A DNA stretch of 6,047 bases from Rickettsiales bacterium (GCA_021300075.1 JAJTIB010000143.1:1-6047), one strand, 5' to 3'. Positions 1-6,013 are shown, counted from the first letter of the stretch. Notes: a model not told the origin generated them from the sequence alone. Numbers and translations are program-made.

Positions 1-1365
1 CTAAGCGGCCACGCCCTTGCCACGATCCTTTTCATCCAGCTTCTGTTGAAGAATGGCAAAATTGCGTGATTGCTCGGGGGTGAGTGGCCGAGGTGAATTT
101 TTATGCTGAAGCTTCGCGAAAAATTTGTCGTAGCCCTCGCCCCAGGCGTCGGTCGCCATCCAGAGTACGCCGAAGGTGGCGGTCGCCAAACCCTCGCGCC
201 AGGAATTCTTACCAAAATGTTTAAGGTTGTTGAGAAGCCCGCTATGCGCCACTCGCTCGGTGATGGGCATCATCTGCCCTCCGGCGGCAACATAGGTCGC
301 CCGCTTGAGTACGGCATAAGCTGTGATGCCCGCTGCTACTGGCAGCACACGCCGGAAAATCAGCCGTGGCAGCCCCGGGTCATTGGTAAAAAATCCGAAC
401 CTTGGTTTCTCCGGCTGTTCGCTGACAGGTGCCGATTCCCCTTTTTCGTCCTTTTTAGGCGGCATACCTACCGTGACGTCGGGTTTATTCACGAGGCTGT
501 TACTATGGCCCTTCCATGTGCCTTCACGCAGTTTGAAATCTTTTTGGATACGCTCATCGACCTCAAAAAAGGCACTATAAGAGATCGCCCAGAGCATACC
601 GTTTTGCCAAAGTTTGGAGGGCTTCGACCAGACGCGTTTCACGGCATCGACAAATTTTTCTCCAGCCTGCCTCTGGTAGGGCGTGGTCTGCTTGAAATTT
701 GCGCCGATAAAGCCCAGCGTCAGCGCCGCCCAGAAGGTGCCAATAGCTTCGGCTTTCCAGTTAATCTGCATCGCTTCTTTGGCGGTTTTCCACCAGTTCG
801 CGGCCTCGCGCTGCGTATCTTCGGGCGTATTACTTGGGTCGGTCAATTTATCGCGCACGGTTTTTACGATGCTGCCGACAAAACGGAACATGCTGAAGGC
901 AAGACCAATCTGCAGCGCCGCATTCATCGGTGAATTGGCGAACCGCGTCATGTTGCGACCAATATAACCTTTGATGCCGGGCGTATGAAGTTTTGCTTTC
1001 TCCGCAATGTTATCCAGCGTCTTCATCGCCTCGGCATAGCCGCCTTTGTTGAAGTCGGAGCTGAATTGTTGATGACCGGCCTCGGTCAGTCCAATCTTGG
1101 ATCCTTTGATACTTAGCAGCCCCATCAGGTGATAGATGAACGCCATGCCAAGCCCGTAAGGAATCGTCGCCAGTGTCGAACGCACAAACTGGTAGCCCGT
1201 GAAACTGAGCGGCTCACGGGTAAAACGGGGGTGGCGTACCAGCCAATTTCCTAAGGGCGTCGTCTGGCCAGAATTCTGCGTCGGCGCGGCCATCGCGGGC
1301 GCAGCGTCGCTGGCCTCAACCGGTTGCGGCGTCGGGGGAGTGGCTGTTTTTACGTGTTCCATCAT
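1..1365 (-). CDS. Hypothetical multi-segment membrane protein, 454 aa
   Basis: I do not recognise this protein and assign no function. Numbered from the ATG at 1365, residues 7-37 are rich in Pro, Ala and Thr and probably disordered. Hydrophobic stretches lie near residues 64-85, 147-168, 205-222, 254-267, 335-360 and 391-407, separated by basic or amphipathic segments. A charged Lys/Glu/Pro linker spans about 296-322. This suggests a multi-pass or membrane-associated protein without a cleavable signal peptide. The frame opens further upstream, at 1392, but the ATG at 1365 is preceded by AAGGTGAGAGA. The ATG at 1362 is almost as good, and the product would begin MMEHVK or MEHVK. The TAG stop is at 1-3, so the gene is complete at the window edge. 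It is divergent from trpS. A 276-codon open frame on the opposite strand (103-933) appears to be a shadow. The coding call is good; the topology is inferred by eye. Confidence 0.8.
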   Translation of the reverse strand: MMEHVKTATPPTPQPVEASDAAPAMAAPTQNSGQTTPLGNWLVRHPRFTREPLSFTGYQFVRSTLATIPYGLGMAFIYHLMGLLSIKGSKIGLTEAGHQQFSSDFNKGGYAEAMKTLDNIAEKAKLHTPGIKGYIGRNMTRFANSPMNAALQIGLAFSMFRFVGSIVKTVRDKLTDPSNTPEDTQREAANWWKTAKEAMQINWKAEAIGTFWAALTLGFIGANFKQTTPYQRQAGEKFVDAVKRVWSKPSKLWQNGMLWAISYSAFFEVDERIQKDFKLREGTWKGHSNSLVNKPDVTVGMPPKKDEKGESAPVSEQPEKPRFGFFTNDPGLPRLIFRRVLPVAAGITAYAVLKRATYVAAGGQMMPITERVAHSGLLNNLKHFGKNSWREGLATATFGVLWMATDAWGEGYDKFFAKLQHKNSPRPLTPEQSRNFAILQQKLDEKDRGKGVAA

Positions 1366-1370
1366 AGATT

Positions 1371-1380
1371 CTCTCACCTT
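1371..1380 (-). promoter_or_regulatory. Ribosome binding site of the 454-aa membrane protein
   Basis: Read on the minus strand, this is AAGGTGAGAG followed by AATCT and then ATG at 1365. GAGAG sits 5 nt and AGG 11 nt before the ATG. No comparable purine-rich motif precedes the longer start at 1392, so this site favours the 454-residue product. Confidence 0.55.
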
Positions 1381-1387
1381 CAAAATT

Positions 1388-1417
1388 ACCATAAATGGGT
1401 AATAAGAAATGTGACAA
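1388..1417 (-). promoter_or_regulatory. Possible sigma-70-type promoter for the 454-aa protein gene
   Basis: On the minus strand, TTGTCA (1417-1412) matches the -35 consensus at 5 of 6 positions. After an 18-nt spacer comes TATGGT (1393-1388), which matches the -10 consensus at 4 of 6. Transcription would begin near 1381, giving a leader of about 16 nt. That would exclude the upstream start at 1392 and agree with the start at 1365. The call is by eye only, and such matches occur by chance in AT-rich spacers. Confidence 0.3.
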
Positions 1418-1448
1418 TTCGATGAATTTACTGGATTTTATTGCGGTG

Positions 1449-1471
1449 CAGCAAGGGCGCAGCTTTTGCTG
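1449..1471 (+). other. Small hairpin in the trpS upstream region
   Basis: CAGCAAGGGC and GCTTTTGCTG can pair as a 10-bp stem (two G-U pairs) around a GCA loop. It ends 45 nt before the trpS ATG. There is no U-run after it, no Trp-codon leader peptide and no recognisable T-box. If transcribed it would be a leader hairpin, but its function is unknown and it may be chance. Confidence 0.25.
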
Positions 1472-1504
1472 GAATCCCTGAAAATAAGCCGCTACAAGCG
1501 TCTG

Positions 1505-1510
1505 AAGGAG
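1505..1510 (+). promoter_or_regulatory. Ribosome binding site of trpS
   Basis: AAGGAG lies 6 nt before the ATG at 1517, which is ideal spacing. It sets the start there rather than at the TTG at 1466 in the same frame. Confidence 0.85.
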
Positions 1511-1516
1511 CCAATC

Positions 1517-2515
1517 ATGACCAAACAGCGCGTATTTTCAGGGGTTCAGTCCACCGGCAACCTGCATCTTGGTAATTATCTCGGCGCGATTAAAAACTGG
1601 GTCGCGATGCAAAAGGAGATGGAGTGCATCTTCGGCATCATGAATCTGCATGCCATTACCACGCCGCAGAACCCGGTCGCGCTCCGGCAATCCACACGCG
1701 AAGTGGCTGCGGCTTTTATCGCCGCAGGGATTGACCCCAAGAAATCCATTATTTTCCCGCAATCCGCCGTCTCGGCCCATGCCGAACTGGCCTGGATTCT
1801 TGGCTGTTTCACCCCGCTGGGCTGGCTCAACCGTATGACGCAATTTAAGGAAAAAGCAGGAAAGCAGAAAGACCTTGCCGTGCTCGGGCTTTATGGCTAC
1901 CCGGTGCTCATGGCCGCCGACATCCTCGGCTATCACGCAACCCACGTGCCGGTCGGGGAAGACCAGAAACAGCATCTTGAACTGGCACGCGACATTGCCG
2001 GCGCGTTTAACCGCTTCGTAGGCGAGGAATTTTTCCCCCTGCCGGAGCCAAAAATCATGCCCACCGCCGCCCGCATCATGAGTCTGCGCGATGGCACAAA
2101 GAAAATGAGCAAATCCGACGAGTCCGACTATTCGCGCATTAATTTGACCGACGATGCCGATGCCATTGCCCTCAAATTCCGCAAGGCCAAATCTGACATG
2201 GTTGAAGGAATCCATTACGACGAGGAAAAACGCCCGGAAGTCTCCAACCTTATTCAAATTTACGCCGCATTAAGCGACCAGACGGTCGAGGCAGTCGTCG
2301 GCAGCTATGCCAGCAGTAATTTATCGAATTTCAAAACTGCACTGACCGATTTGGCGGTTGCGAAGCTAAGTCCCATCACCGAACGGATGCGGGAATTAAT
2401 GCGAGATGTAACCGAGCTCGATTCTCTCCTCAAAACCGGAAGTGATCGGGCGGCAGCCATTGCCGAACCCATCCTCAAAGCGACCATGGATAAGATTGGG
2501 TTGCTAAGCCGCTAG
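1517..2515 (+). CDS. trpS: Tryptophanyl-tRNA synthetase
   Basis: This class Ic aminoacyl-tRNA synthetase activates tryptophan with ATP and charges tRNA(Trp) in the cytoplasm. The product is 332 residues, the usual bacterial length. The N-terminus MTKQRVFSGVQSTGNLHLGNY carries the HIGH-type signature as HLGN (17-20). The tryptophan-pocket segment YPVLMAADILGY includes Asp135, equivalent to the Asp that contacts the indole nitrogen in characterised bacterial enzymes. VGEDQKQHLELARDIA follows, and the KMSKS loop is intact at 196-200. The C-terminal helical region resembles that of other TrpRS enzymes. The start at 1517 is chosen from the AAGGAG site and from alignment with known N-termini (MTKxxVFSG). 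No defect is visible. A membrane-protein gene starts 20 bp after the stop and is probably on the same transcript. The family assignment is secure. Confidence 0.98.
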   Translation: MTKQRVFSGVQSTGNLHLGNYLGAIKNWVAMQKEMECIFGIMNLHAITTPQNPVALRQSTREVAAAFIAAGIDPKKSIIFPQSAVSAHAELAWILGCFTPLGWLNRMTQFKEKAGKQKDLAVLGLYGYPVLMAADILGYHATHVPVGEDQKQHLELARDIAGAFNRFVGEEFFPLPEPKIMPTAARIMSLRDGTKKMSKSDESDYSRINLTDDADAIALKFRKAKSDMVEGIHYDEEKRPEVSNLIQIYAALSDQTVEAVVGSYASSNLSNFKTALTDLAVAKLSPITERMRELMRDVTELDSLLKTGSDRAAAIAEPILKATMDKIGLLSR

Positions 2516-2535
2516 GCGGCGGCTAAAGTCGCTGC

Positions 2536-3183
2536 ATGGTTATCTTTCGTATTATCCGTAACCTCATTCGTCTGGCGCTGAACCTTGTCTGGTGGCCCTT
2601 TCTCATTCTGGGTCGCAATATGTTCATCATGCTACTGATTGTCATTGTGTTCGCCGTGTATGTCATGCTGCAGGAACGTAAGGAAAATGCGCCCGTGCCC
2701 ACGATTCCCGCAGAATCCGTGACGTCTGCGGCGGGCGGGCCTCCCAAACCGCCGCCCATCATCCGCGATAGAAATGCGCCGCCGCCGAAAATTGATACGA
2801 TTCGTATCCGCGAAGACGGTAACAGTCATTTTGCACGCGATCTGATAAAAGAAATGAGCGAGCCGGAGCGCAGCTATTACAGCCAGATTTTTTACTGGAC
2901 CATGAATCACGGCACGGCTGGAAAGGCCGTGCAGTGGAGCAATCTGAACACCTACGGCACCCTGACGCCGGACGTAATATTCATCAATCCGCGAGGGTAT
3001 GGCTGCCGGAAATTCACCGAAACACTGAAAGTGCATGAAGTCGAGCAGACCTTGCGAGGTGTTGCCTGTCAGAAAGGTGGCGGCGCCTGGTGTAAACTAC
3101 CCCCCAATGCCACGCCCGGCTGCGGACTTGGGGGTTATCAACCCTCGCTTTGGGATTCTATGAAGCGTTCATTACCTTTCTAA
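2536..3183 (+). CDS. Hypothetical membrane-anchored protein with Cys-containing C-terminal domain, 215 aa
   Basis: The N-terminus has two hydrophobic stretches (about 11-26 and 29-45), the second a clear transmembrane segment. A Pro-rich linker follows (52-85), then a soluble domain of about 130 residues. There is no lipobox. The C-terminal part holds W134, TYG (139-141), CRKF (157-160), RGVAC (174-178) and GGAWC (182-186), plus C196. The order W...YG..TP...CR.F...G.AC...G.W loosely recalls the C-terminus of the rickettsial 17-kDa-type surface antigen family, but this is a motif-level resemblance I could not test. The anchored domain is probably periplasmic. The in-frame TAA at 2524-2526 rules out an earlier start; the ATG at 2536 lacks a good Shine-Dalgarno, so coupling to trpS, 20 bp upstream, is possible. 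An internal ATG at 2620 is an alternative start. The last 26 bp overlap the convergent glycosylase gene. Confidence 0.8.
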   Translation: MVIFRIIRNLIRLALNLVWWPFLILGRNMFIMLLIVIVFAVYVMLQERKENAPVPTIPAESVTSAAGGPPKPPPIIRDRNAPPPKIDTIRIREDGNSHFARDLIKEMSEPERSYYSQIFYWTMNHGTAGKAVQWSNLNTYGTLTPDVIFINPRGYGCRKFTETLKVHEVEQTLRGVACQKGGGAWCKLPPNATPGCGLGGYQPSLWDSMKRSLPF

Positions 3184-3811
3184 TCTCAGTCAGCACCGCG
3201 TCGAACATTGCTTGCGTTAACCTACCGGTCTGGATGTTATAGCGCGAGGTATGATAGCTGTCGGCCAATCTCAGCCCCTGACCCAACCGGTGCTGCGCGC
3301 CATGGACAAAGGGGAAATCTTTCTGTTTTTTCGCAAGCGCCCGCAGCACCGCCTGATGTGACGTCAGGCCAAGGCTTAGAATCACCCGCAAATTCGGCAT
3401 GGCTGCAATTTCGTTCTTCAAGAAATTCAGGCAGGTAGTTACCTCTTGTGGGGTCGGCTTGTTTTCTGGCGGCACACAGCGCACCGCATTGCTGATGCGT
3501 GCACCATTCAATACCAATCCATCATCCGCCCTTGCATCATAGTGGCCCTGGGCGAATCCGGCTTTAAGTAATCCCTCATAGAGAATCAAACCAGCATAGT
3601 CTGCGGTGAAAGGTCGCCCCGTGCGGTTCGCCCCTTTGAGGCCAGGGGCAAGACCGACTACAAGTAAAGTGGCATCAAGACCGCCGAAAGACGGCACAGC
3701 ACCATTATAAAATTCGGGGTAATGCGTTTGATTATGCTCGCGAAATGAAACCAGGCGCGGGCACAGGGCGCAGTTGGGTGGTGGTGAGGTAAAGCGCATG
3801 GCGTTACGCAT
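3158..3811 (-). CDS. Family 5 uracil-DNA glycosylase (UDGb type), Fe-S
   Basis: Base-excision repair enzyme that removes uracil, and in characterised family 5 members also other deaminated bases, from DNA. The product is 217 residues from the ATG at 3811. CALC near the N-terminus (C14, C17), VRC (C112) and TTC (C127) match the four cysteines expected to bind a 4Fe-4S cluster. Motif 1 is GLAPG (53-57), continuing GANRTGRPFTADYAG. This is the family 5 form, distinct from family 4 GEAPG. The Asp in FTADYAG (71) is the likely catalytic-site Asp of the family. SNAVRCVPPENKPTPQE follows. Motif 2 is HTSRYN (187-192), with Thr where Pro is common, then TGRLT. The longer frame opens at a TTG at 3835 with no ribosome binding site. 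The gene is divergent from groES and convergent with the 215-aa gene. No LexA-type box was seen upstream. The family call is firm; substrate range is inferred. Confidence 0.94.
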   Translation of the reverse strand: MRNAMRFTSPPPNCALCPRLVSFREHNQTHYPEFYNGAVPSFGGLDATLLVVGLAPGLKGANRTGRPFTADYAGLILYEGLLKAGFAQGHYDARADDGLVLNGARISNAVRCVPPENKPTPQEVTTCLNFLKNEIAAMPNLRVILSLGLTSHQAVLRALAKKQKDFPFVHGAQHRLGQGLRLADSYHTSRYNIQTGRLTQAMFDAVLTEIRKVMNAS

Positions 3812-3818
3812 AAAGCCA

Positions 3819-3825
3819 CTCCCCC
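3819..3825 (-). promoter_or_regulatory. Ribosome binding site of the uracil-DNA glycosylase gene
   Basis: On the minus strand GGGGGAG lies 7 nt before the ATG at 3811. The alternative TTG start at 3835 has only a pyrimidine-rich stretch before it. This site therefore decides for the shorter, 217-residue product. Confidence 0.65.
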
Positions 3826-3871
3826 AAACTGGCAAGCAGGTTGGACACTTTAAAAAAAAACACTATGAGGC

Positions 3872-3900
3872 CTTGACGCGGGAGGAATGCACCCCTATAT
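3872..3900 (+). promoter_or_regulatory. RpoH (sigma-32) heat-shock promoter of groESL
   Basis: CTTGAC (3872-3877), a 14-nt spacer and CCCCTATAT (3892-3900) match both the enterobacterial sigma-32 layout (CTTGAA, 13-14 nt, CCCCATnT) and the alphaproteobacterial form CTTG-N17/18-CYTATnT; here the second spacing is 18. The transcript should begin around 3905-3908, giving a leader of about 75 nt before the groES ATG. An A-tract (3852-3860) lies just upstream and could act as an UP-like element. No CIRCE inverted repeat (TTAGCACTC-N9-GAGTGCTAA) is present, so HrcA control is not supported. Confidence 0.8.
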
Positions 3901-3901
3901 C

Positions 3902-3973
3902 CCTCCGGCAATCGTGACGGAAACCGCAGACTTGCTGGGTTTTTCCCGTTACGGCATTTTACCAAACTGGAGG
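3902..3973 (+). promoter_or_regulatory. Structured groES leader, possible masking of the ribosome binding site
   Basis: CCTCCGG (3902-3908) can pair over 7 bp, one of them G-U, with CTGGAGG (3967-3973), which contains the groES Shine-Dalgarno. Nested inside is a second stem: CGTGACGG (3913-3920) with CCGTTACG (3946-3953), 8 bp with one G-U. It is extended by AAA/TTT and CC/GG across small bulges. The layout resembles an RNA thermometer. The caveat is that the outer 5' arm overlaps the expected start of the RpoH transcript, so only RNAs starting upstream of about 3902 would carry all of it. The inner hairpin is better supported than the outer pairing. Confidence 0.4.
3969..3973 (+). promoter_or_regulatory. 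Ribosome binding site of groES
   Basis: GGAGG stands 7 nt before the ATG at 3981, near-ideal spacing. It is the 3' arm of the possible leader pairing with 3902-3908. Confidence 0.85.
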
Positions 3974-3980
3974 CTATTTT

Positions 3981-4298
3981 ATGACAAGCATTCGTCCACT
4001 GCATGATCGTGTGATCGTTCAAAGACTGGAACAGGAAGAAAAATCGGCTGGCGGAATTATTATTCCGGATGCGGCAAAGGAAAAACCAATCCAAGGCGAA
4101 GTTATCGCCGTAGGTCCCGGCGGACGTGACGAAACCGGCAAAAAAATCCCGATGGATGTTAAAGTCGGTGACATCGTGCTGTTCGGCAAATGGGCTGGTA
4201 CGGAAGTGAAACTCGAAGGCGAGGATTTCCTTGTGCTTAAAGAGTCGGACATCATCGGCGTGGTCGAGAACAAAGGCTCGAAAAAGAAAGCAGCCTAA
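3981..4298 (+). CDS. groES: Co-chaperonin GroES (Cpn10)
   Basis: Cytoplasmic heptameric lid that binds ATP-loaded GroEL, closes the folding chamber and so drives substrate encapsulation. The 105-residue product opens with the Cpn10 signature IRPLHDRVIVQ (4-14). The mobile loop at about 17-34 carries SAGGIII, with the hydrophobic triad Ile26-Ile28 that docks into the GroEL apical domain. VGPGGRDETGK (44-54) forms the roof-loop region, and FGKWAGTEVKLEGEDFLVLKESDIIGVV is the conserved C-terminal core. The protein is about 8 residues longer than E. coli GroES; the extra tail NKGSKKKAA is Lys-rich, and similar short tails may be common in alphaproteobacteria. It is the first gene of the heat-shock operon, with groEL 30 bp downstream. 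Transcription is most likely from the RpoH promoter at 3872-3900. The identification is secure. Confidence 0.98.
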   Translation: MTSIRPLHDRVIVQRLEQEEKSAGGIIIPDAAKEKPIQGEVIAVGPGGRDETGKKIPMDVKVGDIVLFGKWAGTEVKLEGEDFLVLKESDIIGVVENKGSKKKAA

Positions 4299-4315
4299 CT
4301 ATTAACGTGATAATT

Positions 4316-4321
4316 AAGGAG
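4316..4321 (+). promoter_or_regulatory. Ribosome binding site of groEL
   Basis: AAGGAG lies 7 nt before the groEL ATG at 4329, inside the 30-nt AT-rich spacer after the groES stop. No separate promoter or terminator is visible in that spacer, so the two genes should share one transcript. Confidence 0.85.
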
Positions 4322-4328
4322 ATTCTTC

Positions 4329-5984
4329 ATGGCTAAAATGATCAGTTTCAGTTCCAATGCCCGCGACGAAATTCTGCGAGGCGCAGATATTCTCGCGAAT
4401 GCAGTTAAAGTAACCCTCGGACCCAAAGGCCGCAACGTAGTGATTGAGAAATCTTATGGCGCTCCGCGCATCACCAAGGATGGTGTCACGGTCGCAAAAG
4501 AAATCACCCTGTCCAACAAATTCCAGAATATGGGCGCGCAAATGCTGCGTGAGGTGGCCAGCAAAACCAATGATATGGCCGGTGACGGTACGACGACAGC
4601 CACCGTACTCGCGCAAGCGATTGTGCGCGAGGGCAGCAAAGCTGTTGCGGCGGGCTTGAACCCGATGGATCTCAAGCGCGGTATCGACAAGGCGGTCGAG
4701 GCCGTCGTTGAAGACGTGAAGAAAAAATCCAAAGCCATCAAAAGCCAGTCGGAAATTGCCCAGGTCGGCACGATTTCAGCCAATGGTGACAAGGAAATCG
4801 GCAATAAAATAGCCGAGGCCATGGAGAAAGTGGGTAAAGAGGGCGTCATCACCGTAGAAGAGGCCAAGGGCTTTGATTTCGAACTTGATGTCGTCGAAGG
4901 CATGAATTTTGACCGTGGGTATCTCTCGCCCTACTTCGTTACGAATGCCGAGAAAATGTCAGTCGAACTGGAAAATCCGCTGGTGCTGATTTTCGAGAAG
5001 AAGCTCTCCAGCCTTCAGCCAATGCTGCCGGTGCTTGAGGCCGTGGTGCAGTCGCAGCGTCCGTTGCTGATTATTGCCGAAGACGTCGAAGGCGAGGCTC
5101 TCGCCACCCTCGTAGTCAACAAGCTGCGCGGTGGTCTTAAAGTAGCTGCCGTCAAGGCCCCGGGCTTTGGCGATCGCCGCAAGTCGATGCTTGAAGATAT
5201 CGCGATTCTGACCAAGGGCGAAGTCATCAGCGAAGAGCTGGGAATCAAGCTCGAAAGTGTCAATCTCTCGATGCTGGGCAAGGCCAAGAAAGTCGTCATC
5301 ACCAAAGACGATACAACGATTGTCGATGGCGCAGGCGAAAAGAAAGCCATCGAAGCACGTTGCGCGCAAATCAAGGCGCAGATTGAAGAAACCAGCTCCG
5401 ATTACGACCGCGAAAAACTGCAGGAACGTCTGGCAAAACTCTCAGGCGGTGTGGCTGTTCTCAAAGTCGGCGGCGCAAGTGAAGTCGAAGTGAAAGAACG
5501 CAAAGACCGCGTGGACGATGCGCTGCACGCGACCCGCGCAGCAGTCGAGGAAGGTATCGTCCCCGGTGGCGGTGTGACGCTGCTTTATGCTTCACGTACC
5601 CTTGATAAAATCAAAGCCGCCAACGACGACGAGCGCGCCGGTATCAATATCGTGCGCCGCGCACTGCAAGCACCAATTCGCCAGATTGTCGAGAATTCGG
5701 GTCTGGACGGCGCAGTGGTTGCGGGCAAACTGCTCGAATCCGACGACACCAATTACGGATTCGACGCGCAGGCACTCGAATATACCGACATGATCAAAGC
5801 CGGTATCATCGACCCGACGAAGGTCGTGCGCTGTGCACTTCAAGACGCAGCCTCAGTTGCAAGCCTGATGATCACCACCGAAGCCCTGATTGCCGAGGAG
5901 CCAGAAGAGAAAAAAGCGGCCGCCGGTGGCGGTGGCATGGGCGGTATGGGTGGCATGGGTGGTATGGGCGACATGGATTACTAG
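4329..5984 (+). CDS. groEL: Chaperonin GroEL (Cpn60)
   Basis: ATP-driven tetradecameric folding chamber of the cytoplasm, partner of GroES. The product is 551 residues, full length for the family. The equatorial domain starts with VKVTLGPKGRNVVIEKSYGAPRITKDGVTVAKEI, including Asp51 of the nucleotide site. The ATP-binding loop AGDGTTT lies at 84-90 (Asp86, equivalent to E. coli Asp87). The catalytic Asp397 (E. coli Asp398) is in VDDALHATR. The Cpn60 signature AAVEEGIVPGGG is at 404-415. The apical segment with YLSPYFVTNAEKM is intact. The C-terminus ends in a Gly-Met tail (533-549), then DY. The N-terminus MAKMISFSSNARDEILRG differs from the common AAKDVKF form but aligns well from ARD onward. 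It is second in the groESL operon, with a strong terminator 29 bp after the stop. No damage is visible and the identification is secure. Confidence 0.99.
   Translation: MAKMISFSSNARDEILRGADILANAVKVTLGPKGRNVVIEKSYGAPRITKDGVTVAKEITLSNKFQNMGAQMLREVASKTNDMAGDGTTTATVLAQAIVREGSKAVAAGLNPMDLKRGIDKAVEAVVEDVKKKSKAIKSQSEIAQVGTISANGDKEIGNKIAEAMEKVGKEGVITVEEAKGFDFELDVVEGMNFDRGYLSPYFVTNAEKMSVELENPLVLIFEKKLSSLQPMLPVLEAVVQSQRPLLIIAEDVEGEALATLVVNKLRGGLKVAAVKAPGFGDRRKSMLEDIAILTKGEVISEELGIKLESVNLSMLGKAKKVVITKDDTTIVDGAGEKKAIEARCAQIKAQIEETSSDYDREKLQERLAKLSGGVAVLKVGGASEVEVKERKDRVDDALHATRAAVEEGIVPGGGVTLLYASRTLDKIKAANDDERAGINIVRRALQAPIRQIVENSGLDGAVVAGKLLESDDTNYGFDAQALEYTDMIKAGIIDPTKVVRCALQDAASVASLMITTEALIAEEPEEKKAAAGGGGMGGMGGMGGMGDMDY
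5931..5966 (+). repeat. Gly-Gly-Met tandem repeat at the GroEL C-terminus
   Basis: Four 9-bp units (GGY GGY ATG, with GGC or GGT glycine codons) encode GGM four times. This is the flexible tail that projects into the GroEL cavity floor in characterised homologues. The synonymous glycine codons vary between units, so the repeat looks held by protein selection and not recently expanded. Confidence 0.85.
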
Positions 5985-6013
5985 TCACCTGATTTACCTT
6001 ATAATTCCTACCG

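Noticed and set aside
103..933. 276-codon open frame on the plus strand, opposite the 454-aa membrane-protein gene
   Set aside because: It lies wholly inside a longer frame with a credible start and ribosome binding site. Its translation has no recognisable motif and looks like an antisense shadow.
1466..1516. 17-residue N-terminal extension of TrpS from the TTG at 1466
   Set aside because: The ATG at 1517 has an ideal AAGGAG site and matches the usual TrpS N-terminus. The TTG falls in the intergenic hairpin.
1538..2257. 239-codon open frame on the minus strand across trpS
   Set aside because: It is a shadow of trpS, which is unmistakable from HLGN, GEDQKQH and KMSKS.
3913..3953. Intrinsic terminator ahead of groES
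   Set aside because: The stem is good but is followed by GCATTTTACC, only four T residues and not directly after the stem. On the other strand there is no T-run either. A leader structure is more likely.
3836..3980. CIRCE operator before groES
   Set aside because: I looked for TTAGCACTC and GAGTGCTAA, or a close inverted repeat with a 9-nt gap, and found none. The inverted repeat at 3913-3953 has a different sequence and spacing.
3804..4094. 96-codon minus-strand frame spanning the groES promoter and start
   Set aside because: It runs through the RpoH promoter and the groES coding sequence, has no ribosome binding site that I can see, and encodes no known motif.
4454..4903. Minus-strand open frame inside groEL (and others at 4959-5374 and 5592-5843)
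   Set aside because: These are antisense shadows of a highly conserved gene, with Ser/Thr-rich low-information translations.
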